The notes under the pieces: generated by a model | What the model was told of the DNA's origin: nothing | Database searches by the model: none | The model's input: only the letters and a program-made list of their open reading frames with translations | Position numbers and translations under genes: made by a program | Part shown: piece by piece, positions 1-6,541 of the stretch | How the letters are laid out: each line of letters begins with the position of its first letter | Position numbering within the stretch: position 1 is the first letter of the stretch | Source of the DNA: Veillonella sp. | Lineage (GTDB): Bacteria; Bacillota; Negativicutes; Veillonellales; Veillonellaceae | Assembly (NCBI GenBank): GCA_022737715.1 | Contig: JAIITD010000002.1 | Coordinates: forward strand, 1-33,231 | Direction: 5' to 3' | Length of the DNA: 33,231 nucleotides

Positions 1-57
1 TAAACGCCGAAAGTACTTGGCTGGAGACGGCCTGGGAGGATAGGAAGTCGCTGATTA
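1..57 (+). rRNA. rrf: 5S ribosomal RNA, 3' end (partial)
   Basis: The first ~57 bases match the conserved 3' half of bacterial 5S rRNA: CGCCGAAAGTACTTGG, then GGAGACGGCCTGGGAGGATAGGAAG. The 5' part lies outside the window, so an rRNA operon probably ends here. The exact 3' end is estimated, because the 5' strand of its closing helix is not visible. A terminator follows immediately. Confidence 0.85.
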
Positions 58-65
58 AGCTAAAA

Positions 66-91
66 GGCACACCTTAGGGTGTGTCTTTTTT
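66..91 (+). terminator. Intrinsic terminator of the rRNA operon
   Basis: An 8-bp stem (GGCACACC / GGTGTGTC, one G-U pair) with loop TTAG is followed directly by six T. It sits just after the 5S 3' end and should end the rRNA transcript. Confidence 0.85.
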
Positions 92-179
92 ATATTCTAT
101 ATTTTCCGTATTCATAATTTTTATCAATTTGATATGATATAATATGCATAATATTATGTATGTTACCTAAGGAGGTTTT

Positions 180-542
180 ATGTCTAAGAAGATTGCAGTT
201 CTTTTGAACGAGGATACGATGCAACGTTGTTCTTGTGGTGGTTGTCTTAAGGCATATATGAATAAAGTGGATTCTTTTGAGCGTTATGCGGATGAGGATA
301 CTGAGTTAGTTGGTTTTACCCATAGCGGTGGCGATTTGGAGAAGAAATTGGCTTCTTTCAAGAAAAATGGTGTCACTACCATTCATCTTTCAACGTGTAC
401 GCGTGGTAAGAATGACAATTATGAAAGCATAGCTCGCCAATGTGCAGCAGCTGGATTTGATGTGGTTGGGTACACTCATGGTGGCGCTGTTTCTAAAGAT
501 GGTAAGGTAGCTATTGAGCTTGTTGGTGAGTCCAATAATTAG
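180..542 (+). CDS. CGGC-domain protein (putative metal-binding)
   Basis: This 120-residue cytoplasmic protein has an N-terminal CSCGGC motif (about residues 18-23) and a second Cys in the STCTRG segment near residue 74. That matches the small CGGC domain family, which is thought to bind metal through its cysteines; the biological role is unknown. No signal peptide or membrane segment is seen. The start is set by a strong AAGGAGG 5-11 bases upstream, and a TATAAT box lies at 138-143. The last ~20 codons reappear in degenerate form just downstream (553-609), suggesting a lost tandem paralogue. The family call is fairly sure; the function is not. Confidence 0.8.
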   Translation: MSKKIAVLLNEDTMQRCSCGGCLKAYMNKVDSFERYADEDTELVGFTHSGGDLEKKLASFKKNGVTTIHLSTCTRGKNDNYESIARQCAAAGFDVVGYTHGGAVSKDGKVAIELVGESNN

Positions 543-552
543 AGGTTTATGC

Positions 553-609
553 TTTAAAGATGATAAGGCAGTCATTGAGTTGACGGGTGAGTCCAATAAT
601 TGGAGATTT
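553..609 (+). pseudogene. Remnant 3' end of a second CGGC-domain gene
   Basis: This stretch repeats bases 492-548, the 3' end of the CGGC gene, at offset 61 with about 45 of 57 bases identical. Read in frame it gives KDDKAVIELTGESNN against KDGKVAIELVGESNN in the intact gene, and the original TAG stop has become TGG. Several changes are silent or conservative, which fits divergence of a once-coding paralogue better than a recent DNA stutter. No start or upstream domain remains, so only the tail of the copy survives. Confidence 0.6.
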
Positions 610-630
610 TCGTGTTTCGTAGGGCTGCCT

Positions 631-687
631 TTATTTTGAGAGATAACGAGAGAATAGAATACGCTTATTTTGAGAGACAATGAGAGG
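631..687 (+). repeat. Short direct repeat ahead of the M48 protease gene
   Basis: Two near-identical 23-nt segments, TTATTTTGAGAGATAACGAG at 631 and TTATTTTGAGAGACAATGAG at 665, lie 34 bases apart. The second supplies the GAGAGG ribosome binding site of the protease gene. This is probably a small local duplication. Confidence 0.6.
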
Positions 688-694
688 ATCAAAT

Positions 695-1828
695 ATGAAT
701 AAGAAAATTAAATCTTTGGTATTAGCCGCAGTGATGGGGCTTTCATTAACAACAGTTGCCGTAGTACCAACAACGGTAGAGGCTGCTTCTGCAGGTGCAG
801 CGGAAACGTTAATCGGTGGTGCAGTGGCGTATGCATATGTATCCACGGCTTTCAATAAAATGGATAATTCGAAGGAAGGCCAGGAGGAAAGTTTGGCTCG
901 TGCGAAGAAGCAAACGGGTTATTTAGAGGATAGTGCGGCACAGGCGCGGGTGCAACGTATCATGAAGACATTAGAGGCTTCGCCTAGCGTCAAGCGTTCG
1001 TATGTGGTGTATGCAAACCCTAGCGATGATTTCAATGCGTTCGCTACGGTTGGTCGCGTGATGTCCGTTAACAAGGGAGCTTTGGATCTATTGGATGACG
1101 ATGAGCTCGCCTATGTTATGGCTCATGAAATTTCTCATGGCGAGCACAAGGACATCGTCAATGGTCTTAAGAAACAAGTCGGTTTATCTACAGCTGTGAG
1201 CCTTGCTGCTGGTGGCGGTGGTAATGCGGCCATTTTGTCTAACATCGCTGGTAATTATATGGAAAACCAAGTGTTTACAATGGGCCAAGAAAAGGCGGCT
1301 GACGAATTGGGCTTTAAGATCTTGAGCGAGTCTCCATACAATGTGGGCGGCGCGGCTGCATCCATGGCGGTTCTTCGCAATAAGTATGGCGATTTGTACC
1401 GCGAAGGTTTGAACCAAGTGTTCAGCCCAAATAATCACCCTAAGACGAGCAGCCGTGTGAAGGACAATATTGACCGCATGTATACCTATTCTGGCAATCA
1501 CGTAACGGTCGATAATGGCGCGGTTTTCGTGAATGGCGTGAATATCTACAGCCCTGCTAATAGCGGCCGTTATACGGGTGAAGAACGGGCTTATTTCATG
1601 GCTGGTAAATTGGCGCGCTTGTATCATAATGGCCAAATTCAACAAGGGAGTGCGTCCTATAGCGGTCCTACAGTTACCGTGGCCGGTCAAAATATTGTGA
1701 CGACGCCAAATGCGGATGTGGCCCTTATGGTGGCGACGAATTTGAATAATTCTTTTGTGAAAGCCGCCGGTCCTGCGAAGGGGAAACAAGCAGCAAAACC
1801 AAGTAAGAAAAAAGCTAATAAGAAATAA
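695..1828 (+). CDS. Secreted M48-family zinc metalloprotease
   Basis: The 377-residue protein has a clear signal peptide (MNKKIKSLVLAAVMGLSL..., likely cut after VEAA). An HEISH zinc motif lies at residues 144-148, with the downstream EKAAD segment (E at about 199) giving the third ligand, as in M48 peptidases such as the LoiP/YcaL/BepA group. It should act in the periplasm, probably in envelope protein quality control. The first in-frame ATG is at 680, but the one at 695 is preferred: it sits 7 bases after GAGAGG and gives a standard signal peptide. The C-terminus is very Lys-rich and low in complexity. The stop codon lies inside a 15-bp tandem repeat that supplies two further in-frame stops. 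Confidence 0.85.
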   Translation: MNKKIKSLVLAAVMGLSLTTVAVVPTTVEAASAGAAETLIGGAVAYAYVSTAFNKMDNSKEGQEESLARAKKQTGYLEDSAAQARVQRIMKTLEASPSVKRSYVVYANPSDDFNAFATVGRVMSVNKGALDLLDDDELAYVMAHEISHGEHKDIVNGLKKQVGLSTAVSLAAGGGGNAAILSNIAGNYMENQVFTMGQEKAADELGFKILSESPYNVGGAAASMAVLRNKYGDLYREGLNQVFSPNNHPKTSSRVKDNIDRMYTYSGNHVTVDNGAVFVNGVNIYSPANSGRYTGEERAYFMAGKLARLYHNGQIQQGSASYSGPTVTVAGQNIVTTPNADVALMVATNLNNSFVKAAGPAKGKQAAKPSKKKANKK

Positions 1829-1865
1829 TCTAACAAAAAATAATCTAGCAAGAAATAATTGAACA
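1817..1865 (+). repeat. Tandem 15-bp repeat spanning the M48 stop codon
   Basis: Three copies of a unit of the form AAN-AAR-AAA-TAA-TCT follow each other. They place in-frame TAA codons at 1826, 1841 and 1856. The unit duplicates the last codons of the gene together with its stop. Confidence 0.65.
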
Positions 1866-1970
1866 AGATCTCATTTAAATAAGAATATAATACGATGGTG
1901 ACATGCTTTTGGTTGTAGTTTACCAAAGAAATCGTATGACTCGTAAGTGATATACGGAGAGAGACCGCTT

Positions 1971-3035
1971 ATGAAGAAGGTAAAATGGATTGTACTACCA
2001 TATATAGTGATGGGCATTTGTATTGCCATTGGTTTAGTTATCGGCATGGCGCCAGAGTTGTTAGGCGATGTTATACCGAGGCATGGCGTGATAGGTCGGA
2101 TGATAAATGCTGCGAATCACCGGAAGATTCTAGATAGTCAACATACGGAGATGGTCGTGCCGGATTATGTGCAACGGGTTGTTACCTTGGGGACCGGAAC
2201 GGTGGACTTAGTCGGTGCTGCTGGTGAGCCCTATGTTGTAGCCACCGATGGGTCTCCTTATGTCTCTGGTACAGAGATTAAGGGTCGTGTGCAGCCTACG
2301 GTAGAGTCCATAAAATCCTATGAACCAGATGTAGTTGTGGCACCGGAGACGACACCGCCAGGATTAGTGGCATCGTTGCGTGCTGCCGGTATTCCTGTAT
2401 TTATTTATACGCTAAAAGACAGTTTAAAGGATGTAAACTTTATTACGAATCAAGTGGCTAAGTTGTTTGATACCAAAAATGCAGAATATTCGATTAATAA
2501 TTCTGTTATGAAGGTTAGAAAACAAGTGGAGCCTCATAAAAACGACGTAAAACCGGTGATTGCCTTGTATAATCCAACGCATGGTGTGTACCGGTCTGGC
2601 GTACTTCGCGATATGATAGAAATGATTCACGGTATTGATGGTGCAGGGGACCTGAAGATCAAAGATAGCGGTAAGGACCCTAATGTGCTATCTGATGTAT
2701 GGGAATATCGGGCGAACTATCCTACTTTCAACATGGAAGCAAATATGGGCACAAAAACCGATTTGATTCGCATCAACCCTGATGTCATTTTTGTGCCTAC
2801 CATATATTCGGTTAAACAGCCTGAGTATAAGCAGGATATAGATGCCATTATGCATGATCCGGACTTGCAGAATATAACGGCTGTGAAAAAGGGCTATGTG
2901 TATCCTATTAATGACATACACATCATGAGCTATTCGTCGTGGATGTATTATGAAATGGAACAGATGTCGAAATGGTTGTATGGCGATTGGTCGTATAAGA
3001 ATTATGTAAAATACCAAAGTGTGCCAGCTAATTAA
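1971..3035 (+). CDS. ABC transporter substrate-binding protein, PF01497 type, membrane-anchored
   Basis: This 354-residue protein has an N-terminal hydrophobic segment (about residues 5-28) without a lipobox Cys or clear cleavage site, so it is probably tethered in the inner membrane. The rest resembles the BtuF/FecB/FhuD binding-protein fold: a VTLGTGTVDLVGA segment, the SYEPDVVVAPE strand, and a second lobe ending INPDVIFVP and KKGYVYPIND. Such proteins deliver iron chelates, haem or cobalamin to FecCD-type permeases. A longer reading from GTG 1947 exists, but GGAGAGAG 9 bases before ATG 1971 decides the start. It pairs with the next gene as one of two anchored SBPs; the likely partner permease lies about 9 kb downstream. 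The ligand cannot be read from sequence. Confidence 0.75.
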   Translation: MKKVKWIVLPYIVMGICIAIGLVIGMAPELLGDVIPRHGVIGRMINAANHRKILDSQHTEMVVPDYVQRVVTLGTGTVDLVGAAGEPYVVATDGSPYVSGTEIKGRVQPTVESIKSYEPDVVVAPETTPPGLVASLRAAGIPVFIYTLKDSLKDVNFITNQVAKLFDTKNAEYSINNSVMKVRKQVEPHKNDVKPVIALYNPTHGVYRSGVLRDMIEMIHGIDGAGDLKIKDSGKDPNVLSDVWEYRANYPTFNMEANMGTKTDLIRINPDVIFVPTIYSVKQPEYKQDIDAIMHDPDLQNITAVKKGYVYPINDIHIMSYSSWMYYEMEQMSKWLYGDWSYKNYVKYQSVPAN

Positions 3036-3116
3036 CGATATAGTTCTTATATTGTTGCTGCTAGTTTACAGTGTATTGCATGATGAGATTTTTTTGAAAG
3101 CATAGGAGGAGAGCTT

Positions 3117-4067
3117 ATGCAATTACGTCGTTTGATGATTGTTTTGGCTATTTGTATTGTGGGTCTGGTGGTAGCAGCTCTTGGTATGTACCGTTCTTGG
3201 CAAAACTTTACAAGTGGGGGCCTATTCGGCATATTAAGCTCTCACGGGCACTATATGATGGTGGATGGAACCAGTACAACGGTTACATTAGATCATAAGG
3301 CAGAGCGTATCGTCGCCGTAGGGCCTAATGTGGCGGATTTGGTGAGCGAATTGGCCGGTGATTCCGTAGTGGCTACTACCGCAGCACCGTATCAAGTGAC
3401 TAATACCATTAAGCAACGGGTGGCGCCTGATGTGAATGCTATTGTGGCGTTAAAGCCGGATATTGTTATCATTGAAGATGGCGCTGAATCCATAGAACTC
3501 GTTAGTCCGTTGCGAGAAAAGGGCGTTAAGGTGGCATTATTAAGAGCGCCTGCGACTGTGAAAGACGTAGAGGACCAGACGCGTAATGTAGGTAAATTAC
3601 TAGGCCGTGAAAGCAAGGCGGACAGCCTCATAGCGACGATGATGAACTACATCCGCGATACAGAATCGCTTCGTTTTGCGCACCGCGACGATCCAAAGCA
3701 GACCGTTGCTGTGTATAATGAAAACGGATTATATGGTAAACCGAAAACCTTGATCGCCGATATGCTCACCTATGTGGGCGTAGATAATGCAGCTGCTAAG
3801 AGCGGAGTGAAACAATCTAACTTTGGTACAAAGGCAGACCTTATCAAGGCCGACCCTGATGTTATCATTGTACCGATGGACATACATGCACCGGATTATA
3901 ATCGCGATGCAATCTATGCCAATTACTATAATGACCCTGTATTGGCAAATTTGAAAGCCATTAAAAACAAAAAGGTAGCCATCGTGTCTACGGATGCCCT
4001 GTTGGCCAAGAGTTACCATATTGGACGAGGTATTTATACAATAGCTCAAGTGGTGTATGCAAGATAG
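3117..4067 (+). CDS. ABC transporter substrate-binding protein, PF01497 type, membrane-anchored
   Basis: The 316-residue protein has an N-terminal hydrophobic helix (about residues 6-24) but no lipobox. The PF01497-like pattern follows: HKAERIVAVGPNVADLV near the start, LKPDIVIIEDG in lobe 1, a linking helix, then ADPDVIIVPMD and IKNKKVAIV in lobe 2. It is shorter than, and only distantly similar to, the preceding SBP, so this is an old pair rather than a fresh duplication. The start is set by AGGAGGAGAG just upstream of ATG 3117. Membrane anchoring and substrate class are inferred; the specific ligand is unknown. Confidence 0.75.
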   Translation: MQLRRLMIVLAICIVGLVVAALGMYRSWQNFTSGGLFGILSSHGHYMMVDGTSTTVTLDHKAERIVAVGPNVADLVSELAGDSVVATTAAPYQVTNTIKQRVAPDVNAIVALKPDIVIIEDGAESIELVSPLREKGVKVALLRAPATVKDVEDQTRNVGKLLGRESKADSLIATMMNYIRDTESLRFAHRDDPKQTVAVYNENGLYGKPKTLIADMLTYVGVDNAAAKSGVKQSNFGTKADLIKADPDVIIVPMDIHAPDYNRDAIYANYYNDPVLANLKAIKNKKVAIVSTDALLAKSYHIGRGIYTIAQVVYAR

Positions 4068-4296
4068 TGTATTGATAGGCAAGATATTATTTATGTATCA
4101 TTATTTCGTAGCGAGAGGATGCACATACATAAGTTTTATTATGATGATATAACGGTGTCATAGGATAGTTTAAACGAATGGTTATGCAGGTATGAATAAT
4201 ATTCATAAAATTGTATAGAATTAATAAATATGTACTTGATAGAGGTGTTATGTTCAGCCTCTTAGTATGCTAAGAATTTAGATAATATCTGTATAG

Positions 4297-4333
4297 GCAG
4301 TCTATAGAAAACATTTCTATAGACTGCTTTTTT
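4297..4333 (+). terminator. Strong intrinsic terminator
   Basis: A perfect 14-bp stem (GCAGTCTATAGAAA / TTTCTATAGACTGC) with loop ACA is followed by six T. It ends transcription coming from the two SBP genes and isolates the exbB promoter region. Confidence 0.9.
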
Positions 4334-4458
4334 ATATGTATTGAGAGCAGATAAATAATTTTTAGCATGAGAATTATTAGTGTTTTTATGTAATAGACAA
4401 ATGTATGTATTCAATAGAGAAATTAGTAATTATAAAAATACATACAGTAAAATATCAT

Positions 4459-4477
4459 ACCTATACAGGGTATAGGT
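4459..4477. promoter_or_regulatory. 19-bp palindromic operator candidate
   Basis: ACCTATAC-AGG-GTATAGGT is a perfect 8-bp inverted repeat with a 3-bp spacer, ending 3 bases before the candidate -35 (4481). No T-run follows, so a protein-binding operator is more likely than a terminator. The regulator is not identified. Confidence 0.5.
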
Positions 4478-4480
4478 TTA

Positions 4481-4509
4481 TTGTGCTACGTATTTGTTTA
4501 TGAAATAAT
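4481..4509 (+). promoter_or_regulatory. Possible sigma-A promoter for exbB operon
   Basis: TTGTGC and AATAAT are separated by 17 bp and flanked by two palindromes. Both hexamers are imperfect matches to TTGACA/TATAAT, so this is tentative. Confidence 0.35.
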
Positions 4510-4523
4510 AAAATAACTTAGTG

Positions 4524-4545
4524 TTAATCGTAATATAACGATTAA
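4524..4545. promoter_or_regulatory. Palindromic operator candidate near the transcription start
   Basis: TTAATCGT-AATATA-ACGATTAA is a perfect 8-bp inverted repeat lying 15-36 bases after the candidate -10. This is a classic position for a repressor site. It has no T-tail. Confidence 0.5.
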
Positions 4546-4614
4546 TACAGATTGTATTTGTGTTTTATACGCAGTAGAGTACAAATTTATAATTATAAGT
4601 TTGAGGAGGTTATT

Positions 4615-5226
4615 ATGGAGTATGCAATTCATCTTTTTAATGCGGGTGGCGTAGTCATGTATCCGCTAGTTTTATTTATGTTGGCAGCATGTACGATTTT
4701 ATTTGAGCGAATTCGTATGTATCGTCGCATTGACAGTGAAATTCAACAATTGTCGTCTAGCATTGAAGCAGGTCGTAATGCGAATGATTGGATTGCATTA
4801 GAACAAGCGATTAAGAATAATGATGATGCGCTTAGTCAATTTGTAACACCGATTGTTGATTCCGTATATAACTTTGAAGGCTTAGAAAACCGCCTTCATG
4901 ATGTAGTAGGGTATATGGATGAACGTTTAAAACGCGGTCTTAACTGGCTCAGCATGATGGTTACTATGGCTCCATTACTAGGTCTATTGGGTACTGTAGT
5001 CGGTATGATTCGCTCATTCGCTGCTGTTGGTGGCGATATCGGTGCCCCTACTGTTATTACTGGTGGTGTATCCGAAGCGTTGATTGCAACGGCAACAGGG
5101 CTTTCAGTAGCCATCGTAGCATTAGCTATCCATAGCTGGTGCACAAGTAAAGTAAATTATGATATTGCAAAATTGGAACAACGCTTAGGTTCTATCTTGG
5201 ATTTATATATTAGGAGTCAACGATGA
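4615..5226 (+). CDS. exbB: ExbB/TolQ/MotA-family proton channel protein
   Basis: This 203-residue inner-membrane protein has three hydrophobic segments (about residues 12-32, 112-134 and 158-178) and the family signature APLLGLLGTVVGMI in the second. With ExbD it uses the proton gradient to energise TonB. The in-frame ORF opens at 4552, but the leader reads poorly; GAGGAGG just before ATG 4615 and the normal ExbB length decide the start. It overlaps exbD by four bases (ATGA), showing translational coupling. It heads the TonB receptor/chelatase cluster, so it probably powers those receptors. Confidence 0.9.
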   Translation: MEYAIHLFNAGGVVMYPLVLFMLAACTILFERIRMYRRIDSEIQQLSSSIEAGRNANDWIALEQAIKNNDDALSQFVTPIVDSVYNFEGLENRLHDVVGYMDERLKRGLNWLSMMVTMAPLLGLLGTVVGMIRSFAAVGGDIGAPTVITGGVSEALIATATGLSVAIVALAIHSWCTSKVNYDIAKLEQRLGSILDLYIRSQR

Positions 5227-5627
5227 AACGTAGTTCAGTAGGGATACAAAAAGAACCTACCATCATGATTATACCTATGATTGATATTGTATTTTTCTTG
5301 CTCGTATTTTTCATGATGAGTACGTTATATATGAATACAGAGGAACAAATTCCGCTCAATTTGCCAAAGGCCTCTGCATCAACGGCAAAAACGATTGAGC
5401 CGATTACGATTTCGCTCACAGCTACTCATAAGATGTATTTGAACGAACGTGAAATTAGACCTGATGATTTGGGCAATGAAATTCAAGGCATCGTTGCGAA
5501 GGAACCACAACAAGCTTTTATCGTCCGTGCATCTGAAGATATTGCGTATAAGGATGTTATTAGCATTTTGGATAATCTAAAGATGAGTGGTGCTCGATTT
5601 GTCAGCGTAGCGACAGAACGGAAGTGA
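5223..5627 (+). CDS. exbD: ExbD/TolR-family biopolymer transport protein
   Basis: The 134-residue protein has one transmembrane helix (about residues 15-33) carrying the conserved proton-accepting Asp (D21 in PMIDIVFFLLVFF), followed by a periplasmic domain. It partners with ExbB to drive TonB. It starts inside the exbB stop (ATGA overlap) and ends four bases before tonB, so the three genes form a tight exbB-exbD-tonB unit. Length and motif are normal for the family. Confidence 0.9.
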   Translation: MKRSSVGIQKEPTIMIIPMIDIVFFLLVFFMMSTLYMNTEEQIPLNLPKASASTAKTIEPITISLTATHKMYLNEREIRPDDLGNEIQGIVAKEPQQAFIVRASEDIAYKDVISILDNLKMSGARFVSVATERK

Positions 5628-5631
5628 TCAT

Positions 5632-6375
5632 ATGGTGAGTAAACGATATGGCATTCCTTTTATCGCTGCATTGGTGGTCAACTTAGCATACTGGGGTGTT
5701 GTAGGCGATTTGTTCGGCCATTTAAAACCACCAGAAACGCCAAAGAAAGATTTGGTCATCAATCTTGACATGGTGCAACCGGAACCCCCTGAGCAGGAGA
5801 AGAAACAGCAAGAGAAAATTGTCACTGATGATAAAGAAAATGCTGCGGGCGGTAAGTCGGGTAGTGTATTACCGGATTTATCGGGAAAACCGACACCGGG
5901 CTTGCAAAATCTTAACCCTTATCTAGGTGGCAATGAAGCGGCTAGTGTAAATCTACATGGGAATACAGATAATCCAGTGGGTATTCCAGGTGATGGTGAT
6001 ACATCAGGTCCAGGTGGTGGCCCCATTGGCAATGGTGGTAAAGCAAATGACGGCCCTGGTACACATGGCGGCAATCCTGGGCCTAGTGATACGGAAGGTT
6101 CGGGATACTTTGATGTTTCCGGTTATCGTGCTAGTTTAGATGCCAATAAAGTCATGCCAGCACAAGCTGTACGTAGAGGAATTACAGGGACAGTTACCAT
6201 TAGGGTTTATTTTGATGGCGAAGGTAATTATGTAAGGGCTGAAATTGAGGGGAGTAGCGGCTCTAGCCTTCTTGATAATGATGCCCTTGCCCTTGCAGCT
6301 AGGTCCGGTGGGGCTACCAATACAACTGGTGAGCCTAAATCAGATGTTTTTTATATAAGATATGAATTTGAATAA
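5632..6375 (+). CDS. tonB: TonB energy-transducing protein with Gly-rich linker
   Basis: This 247-residue protein has an N-terminal membrane anchor (about residues 8-25), a short Pro/Glu/Lys stretch (KPPETPKK, QPEPPEQEKK), a long Gly/Asn/Pro-rich spacer (about residues 80-160), and a C-terminal TonB domain from about residue 163 (RRGITGTVTIRVYFDGEG... to the end). It spans the periplasm and transmits ExbBD energy to outer-membrane receptors. The linker is unusual: classical TonB uses rigid Pro-Lys/Pro-Glu repeats, while here most of the span is Gly-rich and presumably flexible. It lies directly after exbD and ahead of two receptors. Confidence 0.85.
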   Translation: MVSKRYGIPFIAALVVNLAYWGVVGDLFGHLKPPETPKKDLVINLDMVQPEPPEQEKKQQEKIVTDDKENAAGGKSGSVLPDLSGKPTPGLQNLNPYLGGNEAASVNLHGNTDNPVGIPGDGDTSGPGGGPIGNGGKANDGPGTHGGNPGPSDTEGSGYFDVSGYRASLDANKVMPAQAVRRGITGTVTIRVYFDGEGNYVRAEIEGSSGSSLLDNDALALAARSGGATNTTGEPKSDVFYIRYEFE

Positions 6376-6425
6376 TGATTATATTTGGAATGAGCCTAAA
6401 TTGAATTAAATGGATTACAGTTTAT

Positions 6426-6457
6426 GTAGTGGATATGAGAAGGTTCATATCCACTAC
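6426..6457 (+). promoter_or_regulatory. Perfect 13-bp hairpin between tonB and first receptor
   Basis: GTAGTGGATATGA and TCATATCCACTAC pair perfectly around a 6-base loop. No T-run follows, so this is not a standard terminator. It could be an mRNA stabiliser, a processing site that sets different levels for tonB and receptor, or an operator. Confidence 0.55.
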
Positions 6458-6541
6458 AACTAAATTGCCCACTGTAGTTCGGAGGCTACAAATTAACAGA
6501 ATTAACATAGTTTTAATAAAACATATAGGATGGTGAATGAA

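Larger units (their letters stand above)
4068..4614 (+). promoter_or_regulatory. 547-bp AT-rich regulatory intergenic region ahead of exbB
   Basis: No credible gene is seen here. In order it holds a strong terminator (4297-4333), a Fur-like 7-1-7 match TGAGAATTATTAGTG (4368-4382, about 11 of 14 positions), a 19-bp palindrome (4459-4477), a possible promoter (TTGTGC at 4481, 17-bp spacer, AATAAT at 4504) and a second palindrome (4524-4545) just after the -10. The layout suggests that the long TonB-chelatase cluster has its own tightly controlled promoter here. Confidence 0.5.

Noticed and set aside
1184..1789. 201-codon minus-strand frame opposite the M48 protease
   Set aside because: It is a shadow of a gene with clear signal peptide and HEISH motif; its product is of biased composition with no recognisable domain.
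6375..6541. Cobalamin riboswitch upstream of the first receptor
   Set aside because: The spacer is too short and lacks a recognisable B12-box; only a simple perfect hairpin is present. No B12-box was found by eye before the second or third receptor either.
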